Shown: positions 1-10,376 of the stretch, piece after piece
How positions within the stretch are numbered: position 1 is the stretch's first letter
Layout of the letters: every line of letters starts with the position of its first letter
NCBI GenBank assembly: GCA_030648295.1
Contig: JAUSID010000264.1
Span: forward strand, 1 to 64,000
Source of the DNA: Opitutaceae bacterium
GTDB lineage: Bacteria; Verrucomicrobiota; Verrucomicrobiia; Opitutales; Opitutaceae
Direction of reading: 5' to 3'
DNA length: 64,000 bases
Translations under genes and position numbers: made by a program
Notes under the pieces: generated by a model
What the model was told of the DNA's origin: nothing
The model's database searches: none
The model's input: only the letters and a program-made list of their open reading frames with translations

Positions 1-37
1 CTTTCGCCGGCGGATTTTCTGCGGCGATCATCAATCA

Positions 38-1441
38 TCATTGCTTGCTCGTCGCGGACGCCGCTCGCTCCGGCAATGGCAGCGTGTTCGTCTTGGGCAG
101 CCACTTCGCCAACGCTGCCTTCTGGGCGGCATGCTTCGGGTTGCTGACCAGATTGGTCCACTCATACTCGTCCTTGGTCTCGTCGTAGAGTTCTTCGTCG
201 CCGTTGTTGTAGCGAATATAACGCCACCTTTCGGAGCGCACCGCGTGATTATTGAACTGAAAGGTGGTGATCGCTGGCCGGTCCCAAGGTGCCTTGGGGT
301 CGACCAACAGGCGCTTGATGCTCTCGCCCTCGACATGGGCTGGCGTCGGTATGCCGCACAGGTCCAGCAGCGTAGGATAGATGCTCATATTATCGACCGT
401 GCGGTCGCAGCGCCCCGGCTTCATCCCCGGCACAACCCAAATCATCGGCACGCGTGTCTCCTCTTCCCACAGCGCGCACTTGCGCCAGTGGTGTTTCTCG
501 CCCAGACTAAAGCCGTGGTCACTCCAGAAGCAGATGATCGTGTTGTCCTTGTATTGAGACTTGTTAAAGGCGTCCATCAGCCGGCCCACCATGGCATCAC
601 AGAATGTAACGGTGGCCAGATAGGCCTGAAGCCCTTCCTTCCAACGGCCGGATTTCTGGATCAACTCGTGATCGGGCTCCGACAGCGCTAAATTTACGCC
701 TGCTTGCGGAATGTCATTCAGGTCATCGGCAAGGTAAGGTGGCAAATCGATCTTATCCAATGGGTACATGTTGTAATACTTTTGTGGTACGCACCAAGGA
801 AAGTGCGGCTTTCTCAAGCCCACGGCCAAGAAGAACGGTTTGTCATGCTTTTTCTGCAATTGCTGGATGCCGTAGTCCACGAACCGGTAGTCCTGCATAT
901 CCTCATCATTGCAATCCAGCTTCGCCAATGGCATGCCATTACCGATGGAATCCGGTTTCGTGGGCCGCGGATCGCCTACGAACGTTCTCGGGTAGTCGTC
1001 CCAATCCTCAGGCCGGAAATAATACCCGTGATAAATTTTCCCCACGCCATACACACCATAGCCCGCCTTGCGGAATTGCACGTTCAGCGACTGGTCCGCC
1101 GTGACCCCCGTGCGCCAGTCGATCAGGTTGTCGTAAATGCCACTAGTGGAGGGACGCATCCCTGACATCAGGGCCGTCCGCGAGGGATTGCAAAGCGGCG
1201 CGGCGCAGTAACTGTGCTTGAACCAGACCCCCTGCGCCGCCAGATTGTCGATATTGGGTGTCTTGACCTGACTATTGCGCCCCAGGTAGCCGACCCAATG
1301 ATTGAGGTCGTCGATTGCGATCATGAGCACGTTGGGGGTTTTACCCGTTTGGGCCTGCTGGGCGGCCATCAGTCGCTCCATCGGCAGCTTCATGGCCGCC
1401 GCGCCCATGCCCGCCGATTTAAGAAAGTCCCTGCGTTTCAT
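38..1441 (-). CDS. Sulfatase, iduronate-2-sulfatase-like, Tat-type signal
   Basis: N-term MKRRDFLKSAGMGAAAMKL (twin-Arg), NVLMIAIDDLNHWVGYLG, Cys-type formylglycine motif CNPSRTALMSG. Confidence 0.93.
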   Translation of the reverse strand: MKRRDFLKSAGMGAAAMKLPMERLMAAQQAQTGKTPNVLMIAIDDLNHWVGYLGRNSQVKTPNIDNLAAQGVWFKHSYCAAPLCNPSRTALMSGMRPSTSGIYDNLIDWRTGVTADQSLNVQFRKAGYGVYGVGKIYHGYYFRPEDWDDYPRTFVGDPRPTKPDSIGNGMPLAKLDCNDEDMQDYRFVDYGIQQLQKKHDKPFFLAVGLRKPHFPWCVPQKYYNMYPLDKIDLPPYLADDLNDIPQAGVNLALSEPDHELIQKSGRWKEGLQAYLATVTFCDAMVGRLMDAFNKSQYKDNTIICFWSDHGFSLGEKHHWRKCALWEEETRVPMIWVVPGMKPGRCDRTVDNMSIYPTLLDLCGIPTPAHVEGESIKRLLVDPKAPWDRPAITTFQFNNHAVRSERWRYIRYNNGDEELYDETKDEYEWTNLVSNPKHAAQKAALAKWLPKTNTLPLPERAASATSKQ

Positions 1442-1463
1442 CGTTATTCGATCCGTCCTTTCA

Positions 1464-2984
1464 TCATTGCCTTTTTACCTGCCACTTGGCCGCGTCCGGA
1501 CGGTGGGGCTGAGGGTCAAAAAATCGGGCGTTCTTACCCACGCGGTTGTAGTCCCCAATGTCTTCGCGTGCCCATTCGGCCAGTTCCAACAACCGCTGCA
1601 CGACATCGGGATGCTCCTTGGCCACGTCATGGCTCTCGCCAATGTCCGTCTCGAGGTCGAACAGCATCGGATTCTTGATTTCGATATCATCCTCGGGCTT
1701 GAACTGCCGCTTCCAATACAGCGGATTCGGCAGCCACGGCACGATAGCTGGACGCGGCAGATGCAGCTTCCAGCGTCCGCTGCGCACGGCCTCCAGGAAG
1801 GTGTGCGTGTAGTAATAAAACGCCTTGGTCGGGCTCTTGGCGCCAGGATCACCGCGCATCAACACGCTGATGTCGTGGCCGTCGATGACGCGGTCGGTCG
1901 GCGCGTGGCCGCCGCTGAGACGCGCGAGAGTCGGCAGGATGTCCATGGTCGTGGCGATTTCATCGCATGTCCTGCCCGCGGGAATGTGTCCGGGTGCCCA
2001 CATGATGCACGGGACGCGCATGCCGCCATCCCAGTTGCTCGCCTTGTTGCCCCGCAAGGGATCGGCACTGCCGCCGTATTCCGGTCCCCATCCTCCTCCG
2101 TTCAGCCACGGGCCATTGTCACTGGCGAATACGACGTAAGTGTCTTGATCCAGTTTCAATTCCTTGAGCGCATCCAGCAAGCGCCCGACGTTCCAGTCGA
2201 TTTCCTCCACGGCATCGCCGTATAACCCTCGCGGGGATTTGCCCCGGAACTGCTTCGAGGCCGCCAAGGGGACGTGCGGCATGTTGTATGCCAGGTAGAT
2301 GAAAAACGGGCGTTCCTTGGGGAAATGGTTGTTCCGAATGAAACCGATGGCCTCGTCGGTGTAGCGTTGGGTCAAAAGCGAGATGTCGGTGTCGGTCTCG
2401 ATCACTTTGTCGCCGCGCATCAGTTGCAGATGGTTCGGTTTGCGAACCGGCGCCACGTCCCCACTTCGGGCCGTGCCGAAGAAATAGTCGAACCCCTGAT
2501 GGATGGGCATCAGATCTGTAAGATAGTCGTCCTGGCGGGGGCCGGCCAAATGCCATTTGCCGAACATTCCCGTAGCGTAGCCCGCGGCCTTGAGCACCTC
2601 GGCCACGGTCACTTCACGCAGGTCCAAGCGCGGTTGAACTTCGTCGGAAATGTTGTGCCAGCGGGCCACCCGCAGCGGATAGCAACCCGTCATCAGTGAG
2701 GCTCGCGAGGGGCCGCAGACGGTCTGCGCATAGAAATTCGTGAAACGCATCCCCTCGCGCGCCATCTGGTCCAGTTGCGGCGTCCGGATCAGCTTGGACC
2801 CAAAACAACCCACGTCGGCGTAACCCTGGTCGTCGGTGTAGATCATGATGATATTGGGCTTCCGACTATCAGCCGCGCGAAGCCTTTCAGGCATCGCATG
2901 GGCCGCCAATTCCATCATTGTCGCACCGGACGCTCCGGCATACAGAAGCGTCGCGAGTAGGATGATGATACGGGACATGGTCAA
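1464..2984 (-). CDS. Sulfatase (arylsulfatase A-like)
   Basis: PNIIMIYTDDQGYADVG, CGPSRASLMTG sulfatase signature, GKWHLAG. Confidence 0.93.
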   Translation of the reverse strand: MTMSRIIILLATLLYAGASGATMMELAAHAMPERLRAADSRKPNIIMIYTDDQGYADVGCFGSKLIRTPQLDQMAREGMRFTNFYAQTVCGPSRASLMTGCYPLRVARWHNISDEVQPRLDLREVTVAEVLKAAGYATGMFGKWHLAGPRQDDYLTDLMPIHQGFDYFFGTARSGDVAPVRKPNHLQLMRGDKVIETDTDISLLTQRYTDEAIGFIRNNHFPKERPFFIYLAYNMPHVPLAASKQFRGKSPRGLYGDAVEEIDWNVGRLLDALKELKLDQDTYVVFASDNGPWLNGGGWGPEYGGSADPLRGNKASNWDGGMRVPCIMWAPGHIPAGRTCDEIATTMDILPTLARLSGGHAPTDRVIDGHDISVLMRGDPGAKSPTKAFYYYTHTFLEAVRSGRWKLHLPRPAIVPWLPNPLYWKRQFKPEDDIEIKNPMLFDLETDIGESHDVAKEHPDVVQRLLELAEWAREDIGDYNRVGKNARFFDPQPHRPDAAKWQVKRQ

Positions 2985-3021
2985 ATTTTGACGTTAGATA
3001 GCCTTTGGGGGACTATGCTGT

Positions 3022-6000
3022 TCAAAAGGTACCCTTTAGCCCAAACGTCCATTGTGATGGGATCTCGGTCCGCGAGCGGAATTGCCCATAAGCCGCCGTT
3101 GATGGGCCGTAAACTTCGACATCTTCGGGCGCGTCATCCACGTTTCTAAAGTTCACGAAAACGCCCAGCCTCTTTTTGAAGTAGTATTCGGCCAATAGGT
3201 CGATCGTGAGCCGTTCGGAACCCCAAAGGTAGGTTCCGGGCTCGATGCTTCGCCCAGCTGCGAGTAATTGGCGCCGCTGGTGCCCGCGATAGTGGTAATT
3301 CACCCGGACATTGTATCGCTCACGAGTGAAGCTTAACCCCCAGCTGGCGGTTCGCGGAATATGGTTGGAGCCCGTGAAGCCGGTCAAACCGGAGCCGGTC
3401 GCACGTTGACTGCTTCCGTTGGCAAACACCTGGAACCCCGATGCCCAGGAAGGCAGGAAGGTGAGGGCCTGTTTATAGCTGACACTAACGCCTGACATTC
3501 GCACAGGGCCATCCACATTGTATTGCGATGATATATCAAAGCCATCGTAAATTGCAGGATCCAAACCATAAAGCGACAGGAACTCAGGAGTCGCAGGAAA
3601 TATGGTGCTGCCGAAGAAATTCTCGAAATCGCGCCGGAAAGCTGCGATCGATACCTGCCCGACGCCGGCGAAGTAATATTCGACCCGGACGCTGGTGGTC
3701 CTGGCACTCCACGCCTTGATGCCTGCATTGTTCACCGTAATACGATTGCCCGCGCTGGGTGCAGATTCGATGTCTGGCAGCGTCAATCCACCGGCGTATT
3801 GGTTAAAGTTGGGACGACCGATGGATTGATAATATGCAACGCGTCCTATAAGATTGTCCAGGATACTATAGCTGGCATTTATATTCGGAAAGAGTCGTAA
3901 GTATTCCTTGTCTACATGGGTTCCACGTTCGATGAATGTGAGCTGGGAGGTTCCGAGCGGATCGGTCGTAATGGGCAGCGGCCGGCCAGTTGGGCCGATG
4001 ATGGGTTCTCCGTTGGCGCCGCGCTGAACATTGAGTGTGGGATCGGTGCGCGGACCTTCCGCGGCAATATTGGTTTGCTCCGCTCGCACCCCTCCGACAA
4101 ATTTAAGCCGGCGCTCCATGAATGAAATATCGGCTCGCAGATAAGCTGATGATATGGTCTCTTCCGCGTGTTTGGATTCGTTCACCAAGGCGCGATAGTC
4201 CGAATTTTGGTTGATCGTAAAATGACCTGGACTATTCTTGTAGAAATCATACAGGGTGCTGCTGCTTACTTTAGGTATGTGGGGAAAATCAAACGGGCCC
4301 GGGGCGTTGGAGAAACTGGCATTGTTAAATGGGGCGGCGCCGTCGTCGCTGCCGGCGGCGCTTGGGGTCGTAGTCTGACGTCCATCTGCTCCCACAAAGC
4401 TGCGGACCAAGGTGCCGCCGCGTACATCACGTGCCGAACCCCGAAAATCGAGGCCGCCCTTCAACTTGAACGGCCACCGCCATAAAAACTCACGTTGCAA
4501 ATTCACGTACGCGCTGCGTTGGAGATCATTCGACTCACTGGGAATATCGCTTGCGGAACCCACGACATAAGACGATGACGAGTACGGATCGACCGGAACG
4601 CCGCTGGTGCCTTCAGTTACCGTGATCGTGCGCGGGCTCAAAAAATAGATGTCATCAAAAGCAACCGTCACGCCAGTCCGCTGGGCGTCAACTCTCGAGA
4701 ACCCCGGATTACTGGCGCCATATGATCGGCCGTTCGTAACGGTGTTGTTACCGCGCGAAAATCCTAACCCGGCCACCGCTTTCCAGACCGGACCGTCGTG
4801 GCGCCAGACGATCGTCGGCGTGTAGGTCTGGTTGTCACGATCCCGCCCGGTCGTGGCCAACTGCAGGCTGCCGGCAGCTACGGCGCCGTGTACCGAGGTT
4901 GGGGTGAAGGTGGGCAATACTCGGTTGAGATTAAGCGTGAGTATCCGGCCGTTGGTCTCGCCGTAGAACGACGAATATAGAAAGGAAAGAGATATCCGAC
5001 TATTGTCCGTCAGCTTGTAATCCATTGTTGCGCCAGCTGAGCTTCGAGCCAGAAATTGCCCATCATCGCGAACTCTAAAGCTCGATAGATAAGGTTTGTC
5101 AGGCGTAGTGTCGGGAAATGTTCCTCCATTTGTAGCGAGTTCGGAGCCGCGCCAAAAGTTTTGAATCCCGGACCCGCCGTTGTATTGCCTGGAGTATCCG
5201 CCCGTGAGCGTGAAGCCGAAGCGCCTGTTCACCGGCCGGATGTAAGCGAAATCGAAACCGGGAAGGACTTTGCGCGTCGGCTCTTCGCGGGGTCCAGGGG
5301 TCTTGTTGAAGCTTCTTTGATCATGGGGCACTATCACGTAGGCGCTGGTGTTGAAGGCCGGGCGGGACCGTTCAAAAGCGCTGCGTGAGACCATATTGAC
5401 CGAACCAGCCAGCGCTCCGCCGGGAGACTCGGGGGTTGGGGTGTATGACACCTCGATCCGTGAAATATTGTTGATGGCGCCCATATCTATCTCGACAGAG
5501 CGCCCAGTGCCGGCCGCACCGGGGCCTCCTGGACCAGCACTCGCGAGGCTGAAATTGTCGATGGTGACAGGTACGTTGGCGGCAGGCACGCCGTCGATTG
5601 ACATCTCGCGCCCTGCGACTGTTATGCCAGGCAGGAACTTCAGGAACTCCAACATGCTGCCCCCTGCCACGTTGCCAAATTCCTCGGTTGAGACGACGTT
5701 TTTTATATTCGGGGCGAATCGTTGCTCATTAATTGCAATCGCGGTGCCTGCCATTTCGCGCGAGGCGCTTACCTCAAACTTGGAGAGCTTAGTAACAGCC
5801 TTTTCATCGGCATTTTCCAGCCCCGTTTGGATTTCGGAAAGCACAATGTCGCTAACCACAATTGCGCCAACTGATACTGTCAGGTCCTTCGTCCCCAAAA
5901 TCAGGCCGGTGAAAAATGCCTTCATCTTCACGGTTCCCGCCGGCACGTTGGTGAAACGGTACTTGCCAGCTGAATCGGTGTAAGTTTCTAGGGAAGTGCC

Positions 6001-6228
6001 GTCGACCGTAAGGCGAACGTTCTCCAAGAATTCACCTTCCGCGTTGGATACACGTCCTTCAATCGTCCCGGTAGATTCCTGCGCATGCACCGGCAGGCCT
6101 GAGGCGATCCAAGCGAAACTGCTGGCAAGCAGGAATAGAGTCCGCCAGCAAAGCACCGCTGCAACGAACGCAAAGATGGAGTGGATCTTCGGAATATTCA
6201 TTTTTGGTGGGGTGGAACTTTGGGGCAC
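3022..6228 (-). CDS. TonB-dependent receptor with carboxypeptidase-regulatory-like N-terminal domain
   Basis: Signal peptide, GTIEGRVSNAEGEFLENVRLTVDGT...YRFTNVPAGTV domain, plug and long beta-barrel, C-terminal aromatic (LKGTF). Confidence 0.92.
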   Translation of the reverse strand: MPQSSTPPKMNIPKIHSIFAFVAAVLCWRTLFLLASSFAWIASGLPVHAQESTGTIEGRVSNAEGEFLENVRLTVDGTSLETYTDSAGKYRFTNVPAGTVKMKAFFTGLILGTKDLTVSVGAIVVSDIVLSEIQTGLENADEKAVTKLSKFEVSASREMAGTAIAINEQRFAPNIKNVVSTEEFGNVAGGSMLEFLKFLPGITVAGREMSIDGVPAANVPVTIDNFSLASAGPGGPGAAGTGRSVEIDMGAINNISRIEVSYTPTPESPGGALAGSVNMVSRSAFERSRPAFNTSAYVIVPHDQRSFNKTPGPREEPTRKVLPGFDFAYIRPVNRRFGFTLTGGYSRQYNGGSGIQNFWRGSELATNGGTFPDTTPDKPYLSSFRVRDDGQFLARSSAGATMDYKLTDNSRISLSFLYSSFYGETNGRILTLNLNRVLPTFTPTSVHGAVAAGSLQLATTGRDRDNQTYTPTIVWRHDGPVWKAVAGLGFSRGNNTVTNGRSYGASNPGFSRVDAQRTGVTVAFDDIYFLSPRTITVTEGTSGVPVDPYSSSSYVVGSASDIPSESNDLQRSAYVNLQREFLWRWPFKLKGGLDFRGSARDVRGGTLVRSFVGADGRQTTTPSAAGSDDGAAPFNNASFSNAPGPFDFPHIPKVSSSTLYDFYKNSPGHFTINQNSDYRALVNESKHAEETISSAYLRADISFMERRLKFVGGVRAEQTNIAAEGPRTDPTLNVQRGANGEPIIGPTGRPLPITTDPLGTSQLTFIERGTHVDKEYLRLFPNINASYSILDNLIGRVAYYQSIGRPNFNQYAGGLTLPDIESAPSAGNRITVNNAGIKAWSARTTSVRVEYYFAGVGQVSIAAFRRDFENFFGSTIFPATPEFLSLYGLDPAIYDGFDISSQYNVDGPVRMSGVSVSYKQALTFLPSWASGFQVFANGSSQRATGSGLTGFTGSNHIPRTASWGLSFTRERYNVRVNYHYRGHQRRQLLAAGRSIEPGTYLWGSERLTIDLLAEYYFKKRLGVFVNFRNVDDAPEDVEVYGPSTAAYGQFRSRTEIPSQWTFGLKGTF

Positions 6229-6371
6229 CTTCTAGGCGTATGGGGAGCAGTCTGCAGAAGAGTATACGAAACTCTCCCTCATCTTGTGCGGTTGGACGGA
6301 TGATCGAATAAATATATCAGGATAATCCTTTGAATGCTATGTGAGATCCGTCAAACTTTGTGCCAAATGCG

Positions 6372-6681
6372 CTATCGTCGTCTATCGGACGACGGTAAGT
6401 CCTTCGTCCCAAAAATCAGGCCGGTAAAGAATGCCTTCACCCTCACGGTTCCCGCCGGCACGTTGGTGAACCGGTAAGTGCCAGTCGAACCGGTGTAAGT
6501 TTTCAAGGGGGTGCCATCGACAGCGAGGCGAGCGTTCTCAAGTTGATCGCCGTTGGCATTGTGCATGCAACGGCAAGCCTGAAGCGATCCTGGCGAAAGC
6601 ACTAACCAGCAAGAATGGCATCCGCCAGGAAATGGCCGATGCAATGGCCGCAAAGATAGAGTCGACCTTAGGGAAACTCAT
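6372..6681 (-). pseudogene. Truncated duplicate of the 5' end of the adjacent TonB receptor gene
   Basis: ENARLAVDGTPLKTYTGSTGTYRFTNVPAGTVRVKAFFTGLIFGTKDL closely matches the receptor N-term; frame broken after GLPLHAQ. Confidence 0.85.
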
Positions 6682-7117
6682 TTATTTCTTTGAGGGAGCG
6701 GAATTTGGGGTACTGGGTACTTTCGAGGCGTATGAGGAGCAGTCCGCAGAAGATGGATCGCGACTCTCCCCTCATCATATCTTGCGCATTGGAAAGTATA
6801 TCAGAATAATCCTTTGGATGCTATATATGAAATACATTTAAACTTCGTGTTAAATACACCATCGTTGTCTATCGAATGACGAGGGAGGCGAGTAAACACA
6901 GTTCTCGCTCTCCGACCTCAAAGCGGGCGGAATGACCAGCAAGTTGGATGCCCTGGCTGGGGGTTTCTGGAGTTTGGGAGGAAAATCCGTGGGCAGCGCA
7001 ATGGCGGAGGCTGATCTTGGAGCTAAACACAGAGTCCGATTCAAATACTCATCCGGCGGTCATTTCTCCTCTGTAGAAAACCCGAATATGTGCATTTAAT
7101 GTCTGTGACGGGGAAGG

Positions 7118-7712
7118 GGAGAAAATGCCCCGACTTTAGTCGGAGGATTCAGCATGGTAGGAGAGCGGGATGGAGAACTACAAGAGTGGGTCGCATACGA
7201 GGCACGATTTGAAGGTCCAGCTGGTGTGGATCACGAAGTACCGGAAGGCGGTGCTGCATGGGGAAGTGGCGCTGCGGGTGCGGGAACTGATCCGGGAGAT
7301 ATGCGCGGTGGAAGAGGTGACGATCTTGAAGGGGCACGTGAGCAAGGATCACGTGCATCTGTTCGTGGGGTATCCGCCACACGTAGCGGTGAGCAAGCTG
7401 GTGCAGCGACTGAAAGGGAAGAGTTCGTACATGCTGCTGGCGGGGTATACGGAGATGCGGCGGAAGTTTTGGGGGCAGAGACTGTGGGAGCGAAGATACT
7501 TTGCGGCGAGCAGCGGGAACGTGATGGACGAAGGCATCATGGCGTACATCGCGGGGCAGGATCAGGAGCGCAGCGACGACGAGTTTCGGGTGGGGGAGGA
7601 GACGCGGTGACTTCAGTGGGCTTGAGCCCAGCACTTGCAGACGGCTTCAGCCGTAATGGCCACTTGAGTGGCCGCCGCCGAAGCCCCCAACTTTAGTTGG
7701 GGGAGCATTCAC
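7118..7712 (+). mobile_element. IS200/IS605-family element (TnpA only) with end hairpins
   Basis: Left hairpin ccccgac-ttta-gtcggagg (7128-7146), right hairpin cccccaac-ttta-gttggggg (7684-7703), flanking a Y1 transposase ORF. Confidence 0.85.
7170..7610 (+). CDS. tnpA: IS200/IS605 family transposase TnpA (Y1 HUH)
   Basis: VWITKYRKAVL, HUH motif DHVHLFVGYPP, C-terminal MAYIAGQDQE. Confidence 0.93.
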   Translation: MENYKSGSHTRHDLKVQLVWITKYRKAVLHGEVALRVRELIREICAVEEVTILKGHVSKDHVHLFVGYPPHVAVSKLVQRLKGKSSYMLLAGYTEMRRKFWGQRLWERRYFAASSGNVMDEGIMAYIAGQDQERSDDEFRVGEETR

Positions 7713-7825
7713 TTATGACGCTGTGTTTAGAGTGGGGTGATTCAGCGGCTGATAAACTCGGCCGAAAGTCCCCCGCTGCAACTCACCTTGCCCACCGACA
7801 AACGCAATCCCTTCTTCAGTCTCGG

Positions 7826-7978
7826 GCTAGACGGTGGGCGTTGTCGCATATCGGTTCGGCCGTCGGCATGGTCGCGACGAATTCCGGCACGGCGCTTTGG
7901 CTTTGGCGATGTCGCAACAAACATAAACTTTGTCGTCACCTGTGGAGCGCTCAGTGGCGTATAATCGCATCACACCAC
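7826..7978 (+). repeat. Solo end-fragment of an element, homologous to 28975-29122
   Basis: Visual alignment: 'ccggcacggygctttg...gatgtcgcaa...aac-tttgtcgtcacctgt' and 'gctcagtggygtata-tcgca' shared. Confidence 0.75.
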
Positions 7979-7999
7979 AGTGATCAACAGGAGCTATCC

Positions 8000-8323
8000 A
8001 TGACAACTGATTCCATGACCGGCAGGTCCCTGACACTTGGCTGGCTGGCCCGGGCGGGAGTGGATCCGGTGAATTTCATCCGCCAATACGGCAAGCAGAT
8101 TGTCTTCCTGCACCTGCGCGATCAGAAGGATGGTCGTTGGTCCGAGACGCTGGGCGAGGGAAGCATGGATTACGCCGCGATTGGTCGGATGTTGCACGAG
8201 GTGGATTTTCAAGGCGATGCCGTCGTCGAGCTTGCACACGAAAAGAGCTTCGAGCAGGCCCATCCGTTGCGCGAAAGCATGAAGCAGAGCCGGGCTGTTG
8301 TGAAAGAGAAACTCGGTTACTGA
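8000..8323 (+). pseudogene. C-terminal part of a sugar phosphate isomerase/epimerase (xylose isomerase-like TIM barrel)
   Basis: GVDPVNFIRQYGKQIVFLHLRDQKDGRWSETLGEGSMDYAAIGRMLHEVDFQGDAVVELAHE is the barrel C-terminal part; the upstream half is replaced by mobile-element sequence. Confidence 0.75.
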
Positions 8324-8337
8324 GCCACCGAAATGCC

Positions 8338-9327
8338 ATGCCAGCCATGACGACAATTGCCCGCCAAGAACGCGTCCGGCGCGCCATCGAGTTCCGGCAG
8401 CCGGATCGGGTGCCGGTTGTATTCTGGAACCGCGACCAGACCGAGGGCGACGTGCTGCTCTATCACCTCGCGCTCGGTATGCCGGGCGATGGCTCCGCCA
8501 ACGCGTGGGATTGGTCGGTAAACGAGTGGGGTTATCATTTGGTGAAATCCGGCGACGGCACGATGGGCCATCCCGTCGAGCCGGTGTATCGCGAACTGCC
8601 GAGCGCGGACGAGATCAAGATGCCCGCGCTGCGCGAGAAGGAGCGGATGTCGGCCGCGCCGGCGTTTTTCGAGACGTGCGGCGATCGTTACCGGCTGGCA
8701 AGTTTCGACCTGAGCGGCTTCACGGTCTATACGTTCTTGCGCGGCTTCGAGAACGCGATGCAGGATTTCCTGTTGGAGCCGAATGGATTTGCGGCGCTGA
8801 TGGATCGGATCGTGGACTTCGAGTGCGACCTGATGCGGATTGCGGCAAGGCACGGGTTCCACGGGATTCATTTCGCCGACGACTGGGGCACGCAGTCCGG
8901 GATGATGATCTCGCCGGGGCTGTGGCGGGAGCTGTTCAAGCCCCGCTACGCCCGGCAGTTTGCGGTCGCGCACGAACTGGGGCTGCACACGTGGTATCAC
9001 TGCTGCGGCGAGTTTCTGCCGATCATGGAGGATTTCCGCGAGATCGGCGCCGACGTGCTCAACATCTCCCAGCCGAACGTGAACGACATCGCCGAAATCG
9101 GCCGGCGGTTGCGAGGCCGACAATGTTTCATGATGCCGATCAGCTATCAGACGGTCTCGATCACCGGGACGGTGGAAGAAATTTACGCGGAAGCAGAGCG
9201 TCTGCACCGGCTGCTGGGCACGCCGCAGGGCGGGTTCATCGGCTACGTGGAGGAATACAGCGTGATGGGCATGTCGGAGCGCAACTACTGCGCCTGCGGC
9301 GAAGCGTTTCGGCGGTTGTCCAATTGA
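8338..9327 (+). CDS. Uroporphyrinogen decarboxylase (URO-D) family protein, putative methyltransferase
   Basis: RVRRAIEFRQPDRVPV..., HFADDWGTQSGMMISPGLWRELFKPRYARQF, HCCGEF, MPISYQT. Confidence 0.9.
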   Translation: MPAMTTIARQERVRRAIEFRQPDRVPVVFWNRDQTEGDVLLYHLALGMPGDGSANAWDWSVNEWGYHLVKSGDGTMGHPVEPVYRELPSADEIKMPALREKERMSAAPAFFETCGDRYRLASFDLSGFTVYTFLRGFENAMQDFLLEPNGFAALMDRIVDFECDLMRIAARHGFHGIHFADDWGTQSGMMISPGLWRELFKPRYARQFAVAHELGLHTWYHCCGEFLPIMEDFREIGADVLNISQPNVNDIAEIGRRLRGRQCFMMPISYQTVSITGTVEEIYAEAERLHRLLGTPQGGFIGYVEEYSVMGMSERNYCACGEAFRRLSN

Positions 9328-9342
9328 AGAAGCGAGACATTT

Positions 9343-10341
9343 ATGATGAAACGTTTAATCACATTGGTCACCGGACAGTGGGCGGATTTGCCGCTGACGG
9401 TGCTGGCGGCCAAGGCCCGCGCATTCGGGTTCGACGGTCTGGAACTGGCCGCATGGGGCGACCACTTCGAGGTCGATAAGGCGCTCGCCGGGGCGGACTA
9501 CTGCGACGAGAAACGCGCGTTGCTCAAGAAGCACGGCATGGCGGTGCTGGCGATCAGCGGTCACGCGGTGGGCCAAGCGGTGCTCGACCCGATTGATGCG
9601 CGGCACCGCGGCCTACTACCAACCCACGTCTGGGGCGACGGCGACCCGGCGGGCGTGAACCGCCGCGCGGCGGAGGAGATGAAGAACACCGCGCGCGCCG
9701 CGCAGAAGCTCGGCGCGAAGGTCGTTACGGGTTTCACCGGGTCGAGCATTTGGCATCTGATGTATTCGTTTCCGCCCGTGCCGCCGGCGATGATCGAGGA
9801 CGGATACCGGTTGCTGGCGGAGCGATGGAACCCGATCCTGGACGTGTTCGGCGAGTGCGGCGTGAAGTTCGCGCTGGAGGTGCATCCTACCGAGATCGCG
9901 TTTGACCTCTATACGGCCGAACGGGCGCTGGCGGCGTTGCACCATCGGCCGGAGTTCGGCTTCAACTTCGATCCCAGCCATTTGTTTTGGCAGGGCGTCA
10001 ACCCTACGGAATTCATCCGCGCGTTTCCCGACCGCATTTATCATGTCCATATGAAGGACGCCATCGTCCGACTCAACGGACGCAGCGGGATTCTGGGCAG
10101 CCATCTGAACTTCGGCGACCCGCGGCGCGGGTGGGATTTTCGTTCGCCGGGTCGCGGGAGGGTGGACTTCGAGGAGATCATCCGCGCGTTAAATGAGATC
10201 GGCTACGAAGGTCCGCTCTCGGTCGAGTGGGAGGACTGTGACATGGACCGCGAGCACGGAGCGAAGGAAGCGTGCGACTTTGTGCGCAAGCTGGAGTTTC
10301 CAACCGCAGGCCGCGCCTTCGACGCCGCGTTTGAACGTTAA
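9343..10341 (+). CDS. Sugar phosphate isomerase/epimerase (TIM barrel)
   Basis: [56 protein letters not shown]. Confidence 0.93.
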   Translation: MMKRLITLVTGQWADLPLTVLAAKARAFGFDGLELAAWGDHFEVDKALAGADYCDEKRALLKKHGMAVLAISGHAVGQAVLDPIDARHRGLLPTHVWGDGDPAGVNRRAAEEMKNTARAAQKLGAKVVTGFTGSSIWHLMYSFPPVPPAMIEDGYRLLAERWNPILDVFGECGVKFALEVHPTEIAFDLYTAERALAALHHRPEFGFNFDPSHLFWQGVNPTEFIRAFPDRIYHVHMKDAIVRLNGRSGILGSHLNFGDPRRGWDFRSPGRGRVDFEEIIRALNEIGYEGPLSVEWEDCDMDREHGAKEACDFVRKLEFPTAGRAFDAAFER

Positions 10342-10376
10342 CGGACGATACGCAGCAAATTACTGAACGGAACACC

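Noticed and set aside
31-336. Many long ORFs antisense or out of frame to clear genes across the window (for example 41-691 +, 4168-4485 +, 29706-31226 -, 50531-52258 +, 60951-62264 -)
   Set aside because: High-GC shadow ORFs; the overlapping strand encodes recognisable conserved proteins and these lack any family motif.
7984-8036. Similarity of 'ccatgaccggcaggtcc' to 'ccacgaccggcaggtcc' near 29314 as extension of the IS1595-like repeat
   Set aside because: Only about 17 nt and not collinear with the longer repeat; could be chance or a rearranged piece.
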